Assembly (NCBI RefSeq): GCF_000379685.1
Contig: NZ_KB903272.1
Location: 62,624-126,623 of the forward strand
Origin: Catelliglobosispora koreensis DSM 44566
GTDB taxonomy: Bacteria > Actinomycetota > Actinomycetes > Mycobacteriales > Micromonosporaceae
Length of the DNA: 64,000 nt
Direction of reading: 5' to 3'
Position 1 is the stretch's first letter. Each line of letters begins with the position of its first letter. The notes under the pieces are model-generated. The model was not told where the DNA came from, did no database searches, and saw only the letters and a list, made by a program, of their open reading frames with translations. Of this stretch, positions 17,017 through 24,305 are shown in pieces. The translations under genes and the position numbers were made by a program.

Positions 17017-17805
17017 ATGGTGAGCTGTTCGTCGTGCGGCGAGGCAAACGAACCGGGACTGTCCTATTGCGGCAACCCGGATTGCGGCGCGGCGCTCGCT
17101 ATCGCTCTCGCTCCTAAGGAGACGGCGCCGGAACAGCCGGTGAGCGCGGTTCGTTCCGGCGGCCGTCTTGTGCTTCCCATCGTGACGGTCGCCGCTCTTG
17201 TCGCGGTCGCCGCTGTGGTGTGGATCGCTGGGAGTGGCAGCGGAAAGGATCCCGCGAGACAGGAGCAGGCTGCCAAGAATCCAAAGTGGACATACGAGGT
17301 GGTGTCGTCACCGAGCACATCGCCCACGCCGGATGCGATTCCGAGTCCAACGGAAGCTGTTACTACCCCGCCAGCGACCGGGGGCGGTGGCGGGGCACCA
17401 GGTCCAAAGCCCACCACGCCCAAACCCGTGCCAACGACAGCCGGTCCACCGCCGCCACCCGCGCCAGCACTTTCCGCTAGCGGGACGCCGGATTGCCCAC
17501 CGAACAACGGCTTGAGTGATCCGGCGTGGGGTTTGCGCGTGACAGGATCGGTGTCGAACACGTCGTCGAGCATTTCGAGCGTCACCGTTTACCACGACGC
17601 GGTCGGAAGCTTTACGCCGTCGGGTTCTGTATCGGGCTCCGGCAGTGGATCGAGCTTCGGCCCGATCTTCGCGCCGACGTTCGACGGCGACCCTTTCCTG
17701 TCTGTCCCGCCTGGCGCGTCCTCGGTGCGCTGGAAAGTGGTTGTCCGCCTGGCAAATGGGACAACGCTTGATAGCGGCTACAGAACTACCCACTACAACT
17801 GCTAA
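17017..17805 (+). CDS. zinc-ribbon single-pass membrane protein
   Basis: The 262-residue protein begins with a double-Cys zinc-ribbon knuckle (CSSCG and CGNPDCG, residues about 3-28). It continues with a transmembrane helix (about 50-70), a Ser/Thr/Pro/Gly linker (about 85-155) and an exported domain of about 105 residues ending in Cys. The ATG at 17017 was chosen; a GTG at 17011 overlaps the previous stop. The architecture (cytosolic ribbon, exported sensor-like domain) is shared with the next gene. Both close the ESX operon, so a regulatory or assembly role in secretion is plausible but unproven. Confidence 0.65.
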   Translation: MVSCSSCGEANEPGLSYCGNPDCGAALAIALAPKETAPEQPVSAVRSGGRLVLPIVTVAALVAVAAVVWIAGSGSGKDPARQEQAAKNPKWTYEVVSSPSTSPTPDAIPSPTEAVTTPPATGGGGGAPGPKPTTPKPVPTTAGPPPPPAPALSASGTPDCPPNNGLSDPAWGLRVTGSVSNTSSSISSVTVYHDAVGSFTPSGSVSGSGSGSSFGPIFAPTFDGDPFLSVPPGASSVRWKVVVRLANGTTLDSGYRTTHYNC

Positions 17806-17814
17806 GACAGTCCA

Positions 17815-19035
17815 ATGCAGATCGTGTGCCCGGAGTGCGGCGAACAAGACACCGAGGGGGCACCGTATTGCCTGAACCCAGGCTGCGGTGCCCTCCTCGT
17901 CAAACTCGAAACACCTCAGCCGCGCCGTTCCGAGCCACCAACCCCGGCTCCAGCGCCGCCGCACTCGGGCCTAATCCAGACCGTGAAGAGATGGCGCACC
18001 AAGCGATCTGCCGTCCGAGAACCCCTAGCACAACCCCAAAACCCCAGCGCGCCCTCGTCGCCAACCGTCCCGCTCGCCTCAGCCGAACCCGTCCGGCCCC
18101 TTACCCAGCCGTCGCAACCTGTGCCGCACAACGTGCCGCCGAGTAAACCGGCCCTGCCCAGCACTCAGCCGCCGCATAACGTGGTGCCTAGTGAACCGGT
18201 CCTGCCCAGCACGCAATCGGCTGAACGAGTCGCTGCGCGTGGCGAGCCAGCTGCGTCCACAGCTCAGCCCGGCGAGTTCATCGCCGCCGTGAAGGCGCCG
18301 CCAGGAAAGGTAAATGCCGCCCCGAAGGCAACCGAGCCGGTCGCTCAGCCGAAACATGCGGCCAAGGAAACGACCAAGAGCGCACACGCGGCCATGGAAG
18401 TGGTTGCGGCGAAAAGGCCGGCGGGCGGAAGTGCCGGACAGCAGGCAAACCCTGGTCGGCAAGCGGCCCCTGGTAAGGGAGCGGCGCATGGGCGGCAAGT
18501 AAACCTTGGATGGGGGGTAGCCGCTGGCCGGGAAGCGGGGCGTGGGCGAGAGGTGGCAGCAGAGGTAACGCGAGGTGCGAGGGTCATGAGGAGGGGAAAG
18601 CTTTGGGCACTTGGTGTGGTAGTGCTCGCCGCGATAGGAACCGTTGTCGCGGTTGTTGCTACCCGGCCCACGCGGAACAACACGGCGGCCACGCCGACGG
18701 TGAGTCCACAGCCCACGGGCCTTTATCTGTCCGCGACAGCGGTGCCGTTTTGTCGTGAGGGGAGAGTTTGGTCGATTCGGGTGCGGATTCAAGCCTTCGG
18801 CGGAACGGTTTCGGAACTGAAGGCCATGCACGTGGCGTCATCGGGCGGCAACGCCTACGCCTACGTGCTCACCGCTAAAGATGGCGTTTACGAAGGCGAG
18901 GTGCCGCCGGTATGGGCGCCTGACAAAGGTAAAGAGTTCGTTTTGGACAGTGCCTCAACACGATGGCGTGCTGAAGCGATTGTCGACGGTCAGTCGATCG
19001 CGTTCGACGGCGGAACGCTAACGAACCCTTGCTAG
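17815..19035 (+). CDS. zinc-ribbon single-pass membrane protein, paralogue of the preceding gene
   Basis: The 406-residue protein has an N-terminal ribbon (CPECG and CLNPGCG, residues about 5-30). A long Pro/Ala/Lys linker (about 35-255) holds PSxPVLPSTQ-type repeats and a Gly/Arg/Gln-rich part. A transmembrane helix (about 262-284) and a 105-residue exported domain ending in Cys follow. It is nine bases downstream of its paralogue, and the two ribbons align residue for residue. The linker is about five times longer than in the first copy. The ribosome binding site is weak, so coupling to the upstream gene is likely. Confidence 0.65.
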   Translation: MQIVCPECGEQDTEGAPYCLNPGCGALLVKLETPQPRRSEPPTPAPAPPHSGLIQTVKRWRTKRSAVREPLAQPQNPSAPSSPTVPLASAEPVRPLTQPSQPVPHNVPPSKPALPSTQPPHNVVPSEPVLPSTQSAERVAARGEPAASTAQPGEFIAAVKAPPGKVNAAPKATEPVAQPKHAAKETTKSAHAAMEVVAAKRPAGGSAGQQANPGRQAAPGKGAAHGRQVNLGWGVAAGREAGRGREVAAEVTRGARVMRRGKLWALGVVVLAAIGTVVAVVATRPTRNNTAATPTVSPQPTGLYLSATAVPFCREGRVWSIRVRIQAFGGTVSELKAMHVASSGGNAYAYVLTAKDGVYEGEVPPVWAPDKGKEFVLDSASTRWRAEAIVDGQSIAFDGGTLTNPC

Positions 19036-19691
19036 AAAAGCGTTAGCTCGTCACGCTCGATGCCGCGCAGGGTGTCGTAGTTGACGACAACGCAGCGGAT
19101 GCCGCGATCTTCGGCCAGCACACGGGCTTGTGGCTTGATTTCCTGAGCGGCGAAGATGCCAGCGACCGGTGCCAGCAATGGGTCACGGTTCATCAATTCG
19201 AGGTACCGGGTTAGCTGTTCCACACCGTCGATCTCGCCACGGCGTTTGACTTCGACGGCGACGTGAGCACCGGCGCTATCACGGCAAAGCAGGTCGACCG
19301 GCCCGATGGCGGTCATGTACTCACGGCGTACCAACGTGAAGCCGTCGCCAAACGTCTGCGGCGCCGCGGCTAGCAGTTCCTGCAAATGAGCCTCGACACC
19401 ATCTTTTTGCAGGCCAGGGTCGATGCCCAACTCGTACGACGTGTCTTGGAAGATCTCCTCAAGGGTGATCCGCAGTTCTTCCCCGGCTTTGTTGACGACC
19501 CGCCACACGCCTGGTGATTCCGACAGGCGGCACGGCGGGCTCATCCAGTTCAGCGGCTTGTAAGCCCGGTCGTCGGCGTGAATGGACACACTGCCGTCGG
19601 CCTTGACCATGATGAGCCTTGTCGCGACGGGCAAATGTGCCGCCAACCGTCCAACGTAGTCAACCGAACACCGGGCTATAACCAAACGCAC
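19032..19691 (-). CDS. nucS: mismatch-specific endonuclease NucS/EndoMS
   Basis: The 219-residue protein has the NucS start [15 protein letters not shown], the N-terminal DNA-binding half with NWMSPPCR, and a C-terminal PD-(D/E)xK nuclease half with GPVDLLCRD and VAVEVKRRG. NucS replaces MutSL in actinobacteria, cutting mismatched duplexes on both strands. Length is normal for the family. The GTG start at 19691 falls inside one arm of the 19681-19726 hairpin. The gene converges with the zinc-ribbon gene, overlapping it by four bases. Confidence 0.93.
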   Translation of the reverse strand: MRLVIARCSVDYVGRLAAHLPVATRLIMVKADGSVSIHADDRAYKPLNWMSPPCRLSESPGVWRVVNKAGEELRITLEEIFQDTSYELGIDPGLQKDGVEAHLQELLAAAPQTFGDGFTLVRREYMTAIGPVDLLCRDSAGAHVAVEVKRRGEIDGVEQLTRYLELMNRDPLLAPVAGIFAAQEIKPQARVLAEDRGIRCVVVNYDTLRGIERDELTLF

Positions 19692-19726
19692 CCGGGCAGC
19701 CTACCGGCAGCCGGGTGCGGTTTGGT
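19681..19726 (-). terminator. long hairpin after the 19740 gene that contains the nucS start codon
   Basis: ACCAAACGCACCCGG (19681-19695) pairs with CCGGGTGCGGTTTGGT (19711-19726) over 15 bp with one bulge and a 15-base loop. On the minus strand it begins 13 bases after the stop of the 19740 gene and ends within the first codons of nucS. It may terminate that transcript and hide the nucS start from read-through RNA. Confidence 0.6.
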
Positions 19727-19739
19727 GCAGCGCCCCGCG

Positions 19740-20762
19740 TCAGGGCTTGGACTCAACGGCCTCGCGAATGGTGACGAACTCGCCTTTCACCTTGCTGACC
19801 GTGGTGAAGTACCACATGACCATGCCCATAGAGACATCGTCAGCCCAGGCGCAGACGGCGATTTGCATCGACTGAATGTCGAAGTCGGCGCATTGTTCTG
19901 AGCCGCCGAGCTTTCCGGGCTCAACGGTGATCTTGTTGGACATCGTGCCGCCGCTGCCCTCCATGCCCTTGAACATGCCGTCCAGCACGATCTTTGAGTC
20001 GAACGCGTCTTCCTGCGGGAAAGCGACGACCATCATCATGTCTTTGCTGCCCGAGGTGCTGTAAACGGCCGCTACCGGCTCGCCGAGGTCAGACAGTCCC
20101 TGGAAGTTGGACTTCATGCCTTCCATCGCACCGGTCATCGACGGGTCGGTGCTCTTCTTGCGGTTGCCGATCGTGTCCGGAGTGGACAGTGTGACCTTGG
20201 AGGCCTTCGCTGTTGGCGACTTCGTCGGGGCGCTGTTGCTCTTCGACGGCGTCGGCGTCGGGTCCAGGGTGTTCAAAGCTTCCGGCTTGGCGTAGTAGAT
20301 CGCCGCCGCGATGCCGCCTCCGCAGAGGCAAAAGAGCAGAACGCCAACGATGCCCAGGGTGATCCACAGCGACTTGCGCGACTTCTTCGCCGGCGCTTGC
20401 TGAAGGTAACCAGGCTGTCCGTAAGCGAATGTCGGGTCCTGCCCCGGTGCCTGCGGGTAGCCCGGCGTGGCCTGGCCGGGCGCATATCCCGGTTGCTGCG
20501 GCTGACCGGGCTGCTGGCCGTAAGAAGCCTGCTGACCGGGCTGCGGGGGATATCCAGGCTGCTGGCCGTGCGGCTGCTGCGGCTGCTGGCCGTAAGGCGG
20601 CTGAGGGGCCTGGCCGTAAGAAGGCTGCTGGCCGTAAGGCGGCTGGGCGGGCTGCGGGGGATAGGTCGGGGCCTGCGGCGGAACCACCTGTGTCGGGTCG
20701 TTCGACGGTGGCTGCGGAGGTTGATATTGCGGGTATTCCGACGTGGGCGGCAGGTCCGACAT
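19740..20762 (-). CDS. proline/glutamine-rich single-pass membrane protein
   Basis: The 340-residue protein starts at the ATG at 20762. A cytosolic P/Q/Y-rich region (about 1-130) is built from PYGQQP-type repeats. Then come a KKSRK basic stretch, one transmembrane helix (about 138-160), a Thr/Ser/Lys linker and an exported domain of about 150 residues. This domain layout is frequent in actinomycete membrane proteins of the DUF4190/septum-associated kind, but I cannot assign a function. A longer frame extending upstream lies antisense to the hydrolase gene and was not accepted. Confidence 0.7.
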   Translation of the reverse strand: MSDLPPTSEYPQYQPPQPPSNDPTQVVPPQAPTYPPQPAQPPYGQQPSYGQAPQPPYGQQPQQPHGQQPGYPPQPGQQASYGQQPGQPQQPGYAPGQATPGYPQAPGQDPTFAYGQPGYLQQAPAKKSRKSLWITLGIVGVLLFCLCGGGIAAAIYYAKPEALNTLDPTPTPSKSNSAPTKSPTAKASKVTLSTPDTIGNRKKSTDPSMTGAMEGMKSNFQGLSDLGEPVAAVYSTSGSKDMMMVVAFPQEDAFDSKIVLDGMFKGMEGSGGTMSNKITVEPGKLGGSEQCADFDIQSMQIAVCAWADDVSMGMVMWYFTTVSKVKGEFVTIREAVESKP

Positions 20763-20838
20763 CGCGAGACTCCATAGAGGTGAGAGGGGTTGCGGGGGCG
20801 AGGCTATCAGGGCACGGCAAATCCCGGCGCCCACAGAT

Positions 20839-20864
20839 TTGTACAAGCGTCTTGTACAAGCGTC
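20839..20864 (+). promoter_or_regulatory. tandem 13-bp repeat operator upstream of the hydrolase gene
   Basis: TTGTACAAGCGTC occurs twice in perfect tandem (20839-20851, 20852-20864). Each copy contains the TTGTACAA palindrome. The second copy coincides with the -35 element of the promoter below, as expected of a repressor site. Confidence 0.6.
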
Positions 20865-20881
20865 TAATACATGTGTATAGT
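20852..20881 (+). promoter_or_regulatory. leaderless promoter of the alpha/beta hydrolase gene
   Basis: TTGTAC (20852-20857) and TATAGT (20876-20881) are 18 bases apart. The ATG at 20889 follows seven bases after the -10, so the transcript probably starts at the start codon. Confidence 0.6.
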
Positions 20882-20888
20882 TTCGAGC

Positions 20889-21842
20889 ATGACGCAGAAG
20901 ATTGAAGAGCAGCGCTACATCACCATCGGTGGCATCGAGCAGTGGATCCAGATCCGCGGCGAGAACCGCGCCAACCCCGTTCTGTTCGTGCTGCACGGCG
21001 GCCCCGGATCGCCTTATGCCGTGTTCACACCGCTGATCACGGCTTGGGAGAAGGACTTCACGGTCGTGCACTGGGACCGCCGGGGTGTGGGCAAGACCCG
21101 GTCGCGCAGCGGTGCGGCAGGCATGGGGCTCAACACCTACGCTCAGCTGACGCTCGACGCGATCGAGGTTTCTGAGTATCTGCGCGACTATCTGGGCAAG
21201 GAACGGCTCGTGTTGCTGGCGGGCTCCATGGGTACCCTCCTGGGATTGCCCTTGGTCAAGCGGCGGCCAGACCTGTTCTCGTCCTTGGTGCTCACGGACA
21301 TGTATACCGACATGAGAGAAAATGAACTCCGGGGGTACGAAGGCGCGCTCGACCGAGTCCGCGAAGCCGGTGACCAGAAAGCCGTTGCCGCGCTGGAGAA
21401 GATCGGCCCGGAACCGTCCACATGGGATCTCAAGGCGTGGCAAGTGAAGATGAACTGGACGATGAAGACCGACCCGGTCACCCCTAACGCGGTCACCAAA
21501 CTGTTGTTCCCGCTGGTGTTCCGGTCAGGCGGCCGCTATAGCCTGCGCGACAAGTGGCATCTGCTGGCAGGCTTCATGGCGACGCAGAAGGAGATGTTCG
21601 CGGAATACATGTCCTACAACGCTTATGACCTCGGCATGACCTTCGACGTGCCGGTGTTCCTGCTCCAGGGTGCCAGCGATGTGCTGACGATGACGAGTCT
21701 CGCGGAGGAATACTTCGCGAAAATCGAAGCGCCGCATAAGGAAATCGCTCTCATCGAGAGTGCCAGCCACTTCGCGGCGTTCACTCAACCCGATCGTTTC
21801 CACCACGAGCTTGTCACCCGCGTGCTGCCTTACGCCGTGTAA
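20889..21842 (+). CDS. alpha/beta hydrolase of the prolyl aminopeptidase (S33) group
   Basis: The 317-residue protein has the oxyanion signature HGGPGSPY (about 37-44), the WDRRGVGKT motif, a GSMGT nucleophile elbow, and a C-terminal SASHFAAF segment carrying the catalytic His. These are the marks of proline iminopeptidase-like hydrolases. The substrate is not determinable; many members act on small esters or amides. There is no signal peptide, so it is cytosolic. A tandem operator and a leaderless promoter precede it, so expression is probably inducible. The 3' end overlaps the convergent terpene synthase gene by 13 bases. Confidence 0.85.
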   Translation: MTQKIEEQRYITIGGIEQWIQIRGENRANPVLFVLHGGPGSPYAVFTPLITAWEKDFTVVHWDRRGVGKTRSRSGAAGMGLNTYAQLTLDAIEVSEYLRDYLGKERLVLLAGSMGTLLGLPLVKRRPDLFSSLVLTDMYTDMRENELRGYEGALDRVREAGDQKAVAALEKIGPEPSTWDLKAWQVKMNWTMKTDPVTPNAVTKLLFPLVFRSGGRYSLRDKWHLLAGFMATQKEMFAEYMSYNAYDLGMTFDVPVFLLQGASDVLTMTSLAEEYFAKIEAPHKEIALIESASHFAAFTQPDRFHHELVTRVLPYAV

Positions 21843-22666
21843 CGCGGTGACTCGTGCAGCCACTCGAGATGGCCGCGCGGTGCGCCGAGATAGGTCACGG
21901 CGACGCGGCTGAGAGCGCAAGATGTGGCGCGGTCAAGGTTCTGGCGCTCGAATTCCTCAGGCAAGACACGGGCCGCCGCGTGCAGGTCGGCCATCCGGCT
22001 GGCGATCCGTTGCCGCACTTGGGCTTCGGCCTCGGCTACGGAACACCGAAGGTGATGAGTCAAGACATGGACGTAGTTGTGCCGCTCTTCGCGGTAGGCG
22101 GAGGCGAGATCGTTACACCAGGCGGTGACGTCATTGGCAGCCTGGACCAGCGATCGCCACGGCCGGGATTCGGCTACCGCGGGCGGCACCTCGATCCGCA
22201 GCATCGGCTCGAACAGCAAAAAGACGATGGCCCCGTTGGTGATCCGGCGCAGCTGGACAAACTCTTGCGGGGCCGGGATGCGGCCCGAGCGGCGGTTGGC
22301 GGCCTCATGCAGACTCCCGTGCCAGTGCAGCAGGAGGTCGCGGCGGAACCGCTGCCGCCAAGCCGGACCGCACCGCGACGCCGTCGCGCGCCACAGCGGG
22401 CCGAAGCGTGGGTGCCGGGACTGTCCATCCACAGTGGACAGAAGTTCCTTGTACATGGCGGAAAGCGCGACCGGGCTGGTGCCGAGTCCCGTGTCATCGC
22501 GCAGGTCGTCGAAGGCGGCCAGCCAGGAAACCCAGCGGGCGAAAAGGTTTACGGTCGCGACGTCAGATTCGGCGAAGGCGCGCGCCGCGAGCGCACCGAA
22601 GCCGGTGAAGGGACCATCCTTACGCCGGCTTGGTGCGTCCAGTCCTTCGATGTCTTCGAGGATCAC
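21830..22666 (-). CDS. class I terpene synthase, short N terminus
   Basis: The 278-residue protein keeps the full class I catalytic set: the Asp-rich motif DDLRDD (53-58), an Arg pyrophosphate sensor (R139/R140), the NSE motif NDLASAYRE (185-193) and the C-terminal RY pair (275-276). It would ionise a prenyl diphosphate (FPP or GPP most often) with Mg2+. Bacterial relatives usually have about 320-350 residues with the Asp-rich motif near residue 80, so roughly 30-50 N-terminal residues are missing. The ATG overlaps the stop of the EF-hand gene by four bases (ATGA), so it is translated by coupling to it. The product is unknown. Confidence 0.85.
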   Translation of the reverse strand: MILEDIEGLDAPSRRKDGPFTGFGALAARAFAESDVATVNLFARWVSWLAAFDDLRDDTGLGTSPVALSAMYKELLSTVDGQSRHPRFGPLWRATASRCGPAWRQRFRRDLLLHWHGSLHEAANRRSGRIPAPQEFVQLRRITNGAIVFLLFEPMLRIEVPPAVAESRPWRSLVQAANDVTAWCNDLASAYREERHNYVHVLTHHLRCSVAEAEAQVRQRIASRMADLHAAARVLPEEFERQNLDRATSCALSRVAVTYLGAPRGHLEWLHESPRYTA

Positions 22667-23208
22667 AGCGGGCCGAAGAGCAGGTTGCCCGGAGCTTGCG
22701 GGTCGGGGCTCGTGTAGTACTCACGGGCGGCGTGCACCAGATCGTCCACGCTGATCTGACCGCTGCCCGAGCGGTCCAGCGCCGCGAACGCGGCGTCGAT
22801 GTCAGGTGACGGCGTGCCGAAGGCGGATTGCAGCGTGCCGAACTCGGGCCGTCCGATCTGACCGTCGCCGTTGGTGTCAGACAGTTTCGCGACGGACTGT
22901 GCCAACGGCAGGAACGTCGTGTCGAACCGGCTGCCCTCGATGTATGCCGCGATCATCGCCTCGCGGAACTCAGCCGGGGAGAGAGAACCGCTGCCGTCAG
23001 CGTCAGCCGTGCGGGCTAGCTCCTGCCAGAACAGGTCGTAGCCGTCGAGGATTTCCTTGCCCTTGGCCGAAGTCGGGGACTGTCCGAAGCCCAGGATGAG
23101 CCGGGAGCCCAGCGCGATCAGATCGTCGCGGTCGAGTTCCCCGTTGCTGCTGACGTCGAGCTGGTCGAAGGCCTTGTCGAGCTTCTGGATCTGCAATTCC
23201 GTGGTCAT
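22663..23208 (-). CDS. four-EF-hand calcium-binding protein
   Basis: The 181-residue protein has four calcium loops of the calerythrin/calexcitin type. They start at DVSSNGELDRDD (12th position Asp), DADGSGSLSPAE, DTNGDGQIGRPE and DRSGSGQISVDD. It has no signal peptide, so it is a cytosolic calcium buffer or sensor. Its stop overlaps the start of the terpene synthase, giving stoichiometric co-translation. A functional link between calcium and terpenoid synthesis is an inference from this coupling. Confidence 0.9.
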   Translation of the reverse strand: MTTELQIQKLDKAFDQLDVSSNGELDRDDLIALGSRLILGFGQSPTSAKGKEILDGYDLFWQELARTADADGSGSLSPAEFREAMIAAYIEGSRFDTTFLPLAQSVAKLSDTNGDGQIGRPEFGTLQSAFGTPSPDIDAAFAALDRSGSGQISVDDLVHAAREYYTSPDPQAPGNLLFGPL

Positions 23209-23211
23209 GAC

Positions 23212-23260
23212 ACTTAGGTATCACGCGAGGACTTAGGCTGGTGACGAAATGGACCTAAGT
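23212..23260. promoter_or_regulatory. three ACTTAGG half-sites in the divergent promoter region
   Basis: ACTTAGG occurs at 23212-23218 and 23231-23237, and inverted at 23254-23260. The outer pair extends to a 9-bp inverted repeat (CACTTAGGT/ACCTAAGTG). They lie between the EF-hand gene and the divergent membrane-protein gene; the last copy is inside codons 2-4 of the latter. Confidence 0.4.
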
Positions 23261-23755
23261 GCTTTCTACTCGGTGATATCAGGCATCAACTTCACGCTGC
23301 TGGGGTTGTGGTGGGTCGCCGCGCGCGAGCGCAAGGAACTTCGCGACACGGCTGGAAGGCGCACGGCGTACCTCGTGAGTCTCGGTTTTGTTATCCCCGG
23401 CACCGTGTCACTGCTCTCGCAGATTTCACCGGAAACGCCGTTCCTGTGGCGAATCTCGTTCGCGGTGGCCGGAATCGCTGGCGCGATAGGCACGTTCCTG
23501 CTGTCCTCCGCGATCCTGAAGCATCTTGATGCCCCGATCCTGGGCAACATTCTGCGTTACCTGGCGACGGCGGCTTATGTGCTCGTAACTATCGTCGCGC
23601 TGTTCCCGCGCATCGCCCGGCCGCTATCGCTTTCCGGGCTGCAGGCCGAGGCGATCCTGTTGTCGTTGCTGGTGTTCCTTGGCGTGCAAGCGGCCTGGGT
23701 GGTGGCGATGACGCCGTCACGCGCCGAGGGGAAAGCCGGACTCGACCACGGCTAG
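23249..23755 (+). CDS. small integral membrane protein of unknown function
   Basis: The 168-residue protein has four clear hydrophobic helices (about 5-25, 42-62, 68-92 and 105-160, the last probably two). A basic RERKELRD loop lies after the first. There is no recognisable catalytic motif. The start at 23249 lacks a strong ribosome binding site. It is divergent from the EF-hand/terpene synthase pair and shares repeat elements with it, so co-regulation is possible. Its 3' end overlaps the convergent TetR gene by 39 bases. Confidence 0.75.
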   Translation: MDLSAFYSVISGINFTLLGLWWVAARERKELRDTAGRRTAYLVSLGFVIPGTVSLLSQISPETPFLWRISFAVAGIAGAIGTFLLSSAILKHLDAPILGNILRYLATAAYVLVTIVALFPRIARPLSLSGLQAEAILLSLLVFLGVQAAWVVAMTPSRAEGKAGLDHG

Positions 23756-24301
23756 GCAATCGTCGAGCAGGTCGGGCAAGTCAGCCTTGCCGTCACTGGC
23801 GACCCAGCGCTCCAGGGCCGGCCACATCGCGCCCACGACCGCGCTGGCGAACACTTGTGCCGCAAGGTCACTGGGTTGCAGGCCGTATCGCTCGGCGACC
23901 GCTTCGGCCAGTCTCACGGTGGTGTTGCGCTGATTCGACATCATCCGCGTACGCAATGCGGGGTGTTCAAGCTGAAGTTTGGTGCGCTGAAGCAGTTCGC
24001 CGTGATCGGTCTCATAGATCTTGCTGAACGCCTCACGCATGCCGCGCCGCAAAGCCGCCACCGCTGACAGCGAGCGCGGCTGGGCGATGAACGTTTCCAT
24101 GAGCAGCGGGTCGTAGTCATCGTCGATGACGACGTCTTCCTTGGTGGGGAAGTAGCGGAAGAAGGTGCTCGGCGAGATCTCGGCCGCTTCGGCGATCTGA
24201 TCGATCGTCGTCGCGTCATATCCACGCAGGGCGAACAGCCGGAACGCCTCCTGCTGGATGAGGCGCCGCGTCTTGGCCTTCTTCCGCTCCCGTAAACCCA
24301 C
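23717..24301 (-). CDS. TetR-family transcriptional regulator
   Basis: The 194-residue protein has an N-terminal helix-turn-helix (about 8-55) with IDQIAEAAEISPSTFFRYFPTKEDVV, the TetR signature, and a helical ligand-binding domain. It starts at a GTG four bases after the stop of the MFS gene, so the two are one operon. It probably represses its own operon through the inverted repeat at 25741-25774; the inducer is unknown, presumably a compound exported by the transporter. Confidence 0.9.
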   Translation of the reverse strand: MGLRERKKAKTRRLIQQEAFRLFALRGYDATTIDQIAEAAEISPSTFFRYFPTKEDVVIDDDYDPLLMETFIAQPRSLSAVAALRRGMREAFSKIYETDHGELLQRTKLQLEHPALRTRMMSNQRNTTVRLAEAVAERYGLQPSDLAAQVFASAVVGAMWPALERWVASDGKADLPDLLDDCLAVVESGFPLGA

Positions 24302-24305
24302 GTGC

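Noticed and set aside
1-19035. Claim that the system lacks EccE for certain
   Set aside because: No eccE is visible here, but the left edge cuts the locus, so absence cannot be proved.
19011-19050. Hairpin between the zinc-ribbon gene and nucS
   Set aside because: GCTAACG/CGTTAGC pairs over only seven bases with a 17-base loop inside coding sequence; too weak to call a terminator.
20450-20720. CRISPR-like or tandem DNA repeat
   Set aside because: The periodicity is coding (PYGQQP-type units) with no spacer structure.
20763-21443. Upstream extension of the proline-rich membrane protein to 567 residues
   Set aside because: The extra part is antisense to the alpha/beta hydrolase gene and lacks protein-like features; the ATG at 20762 begins the natural P/Q-rich start.
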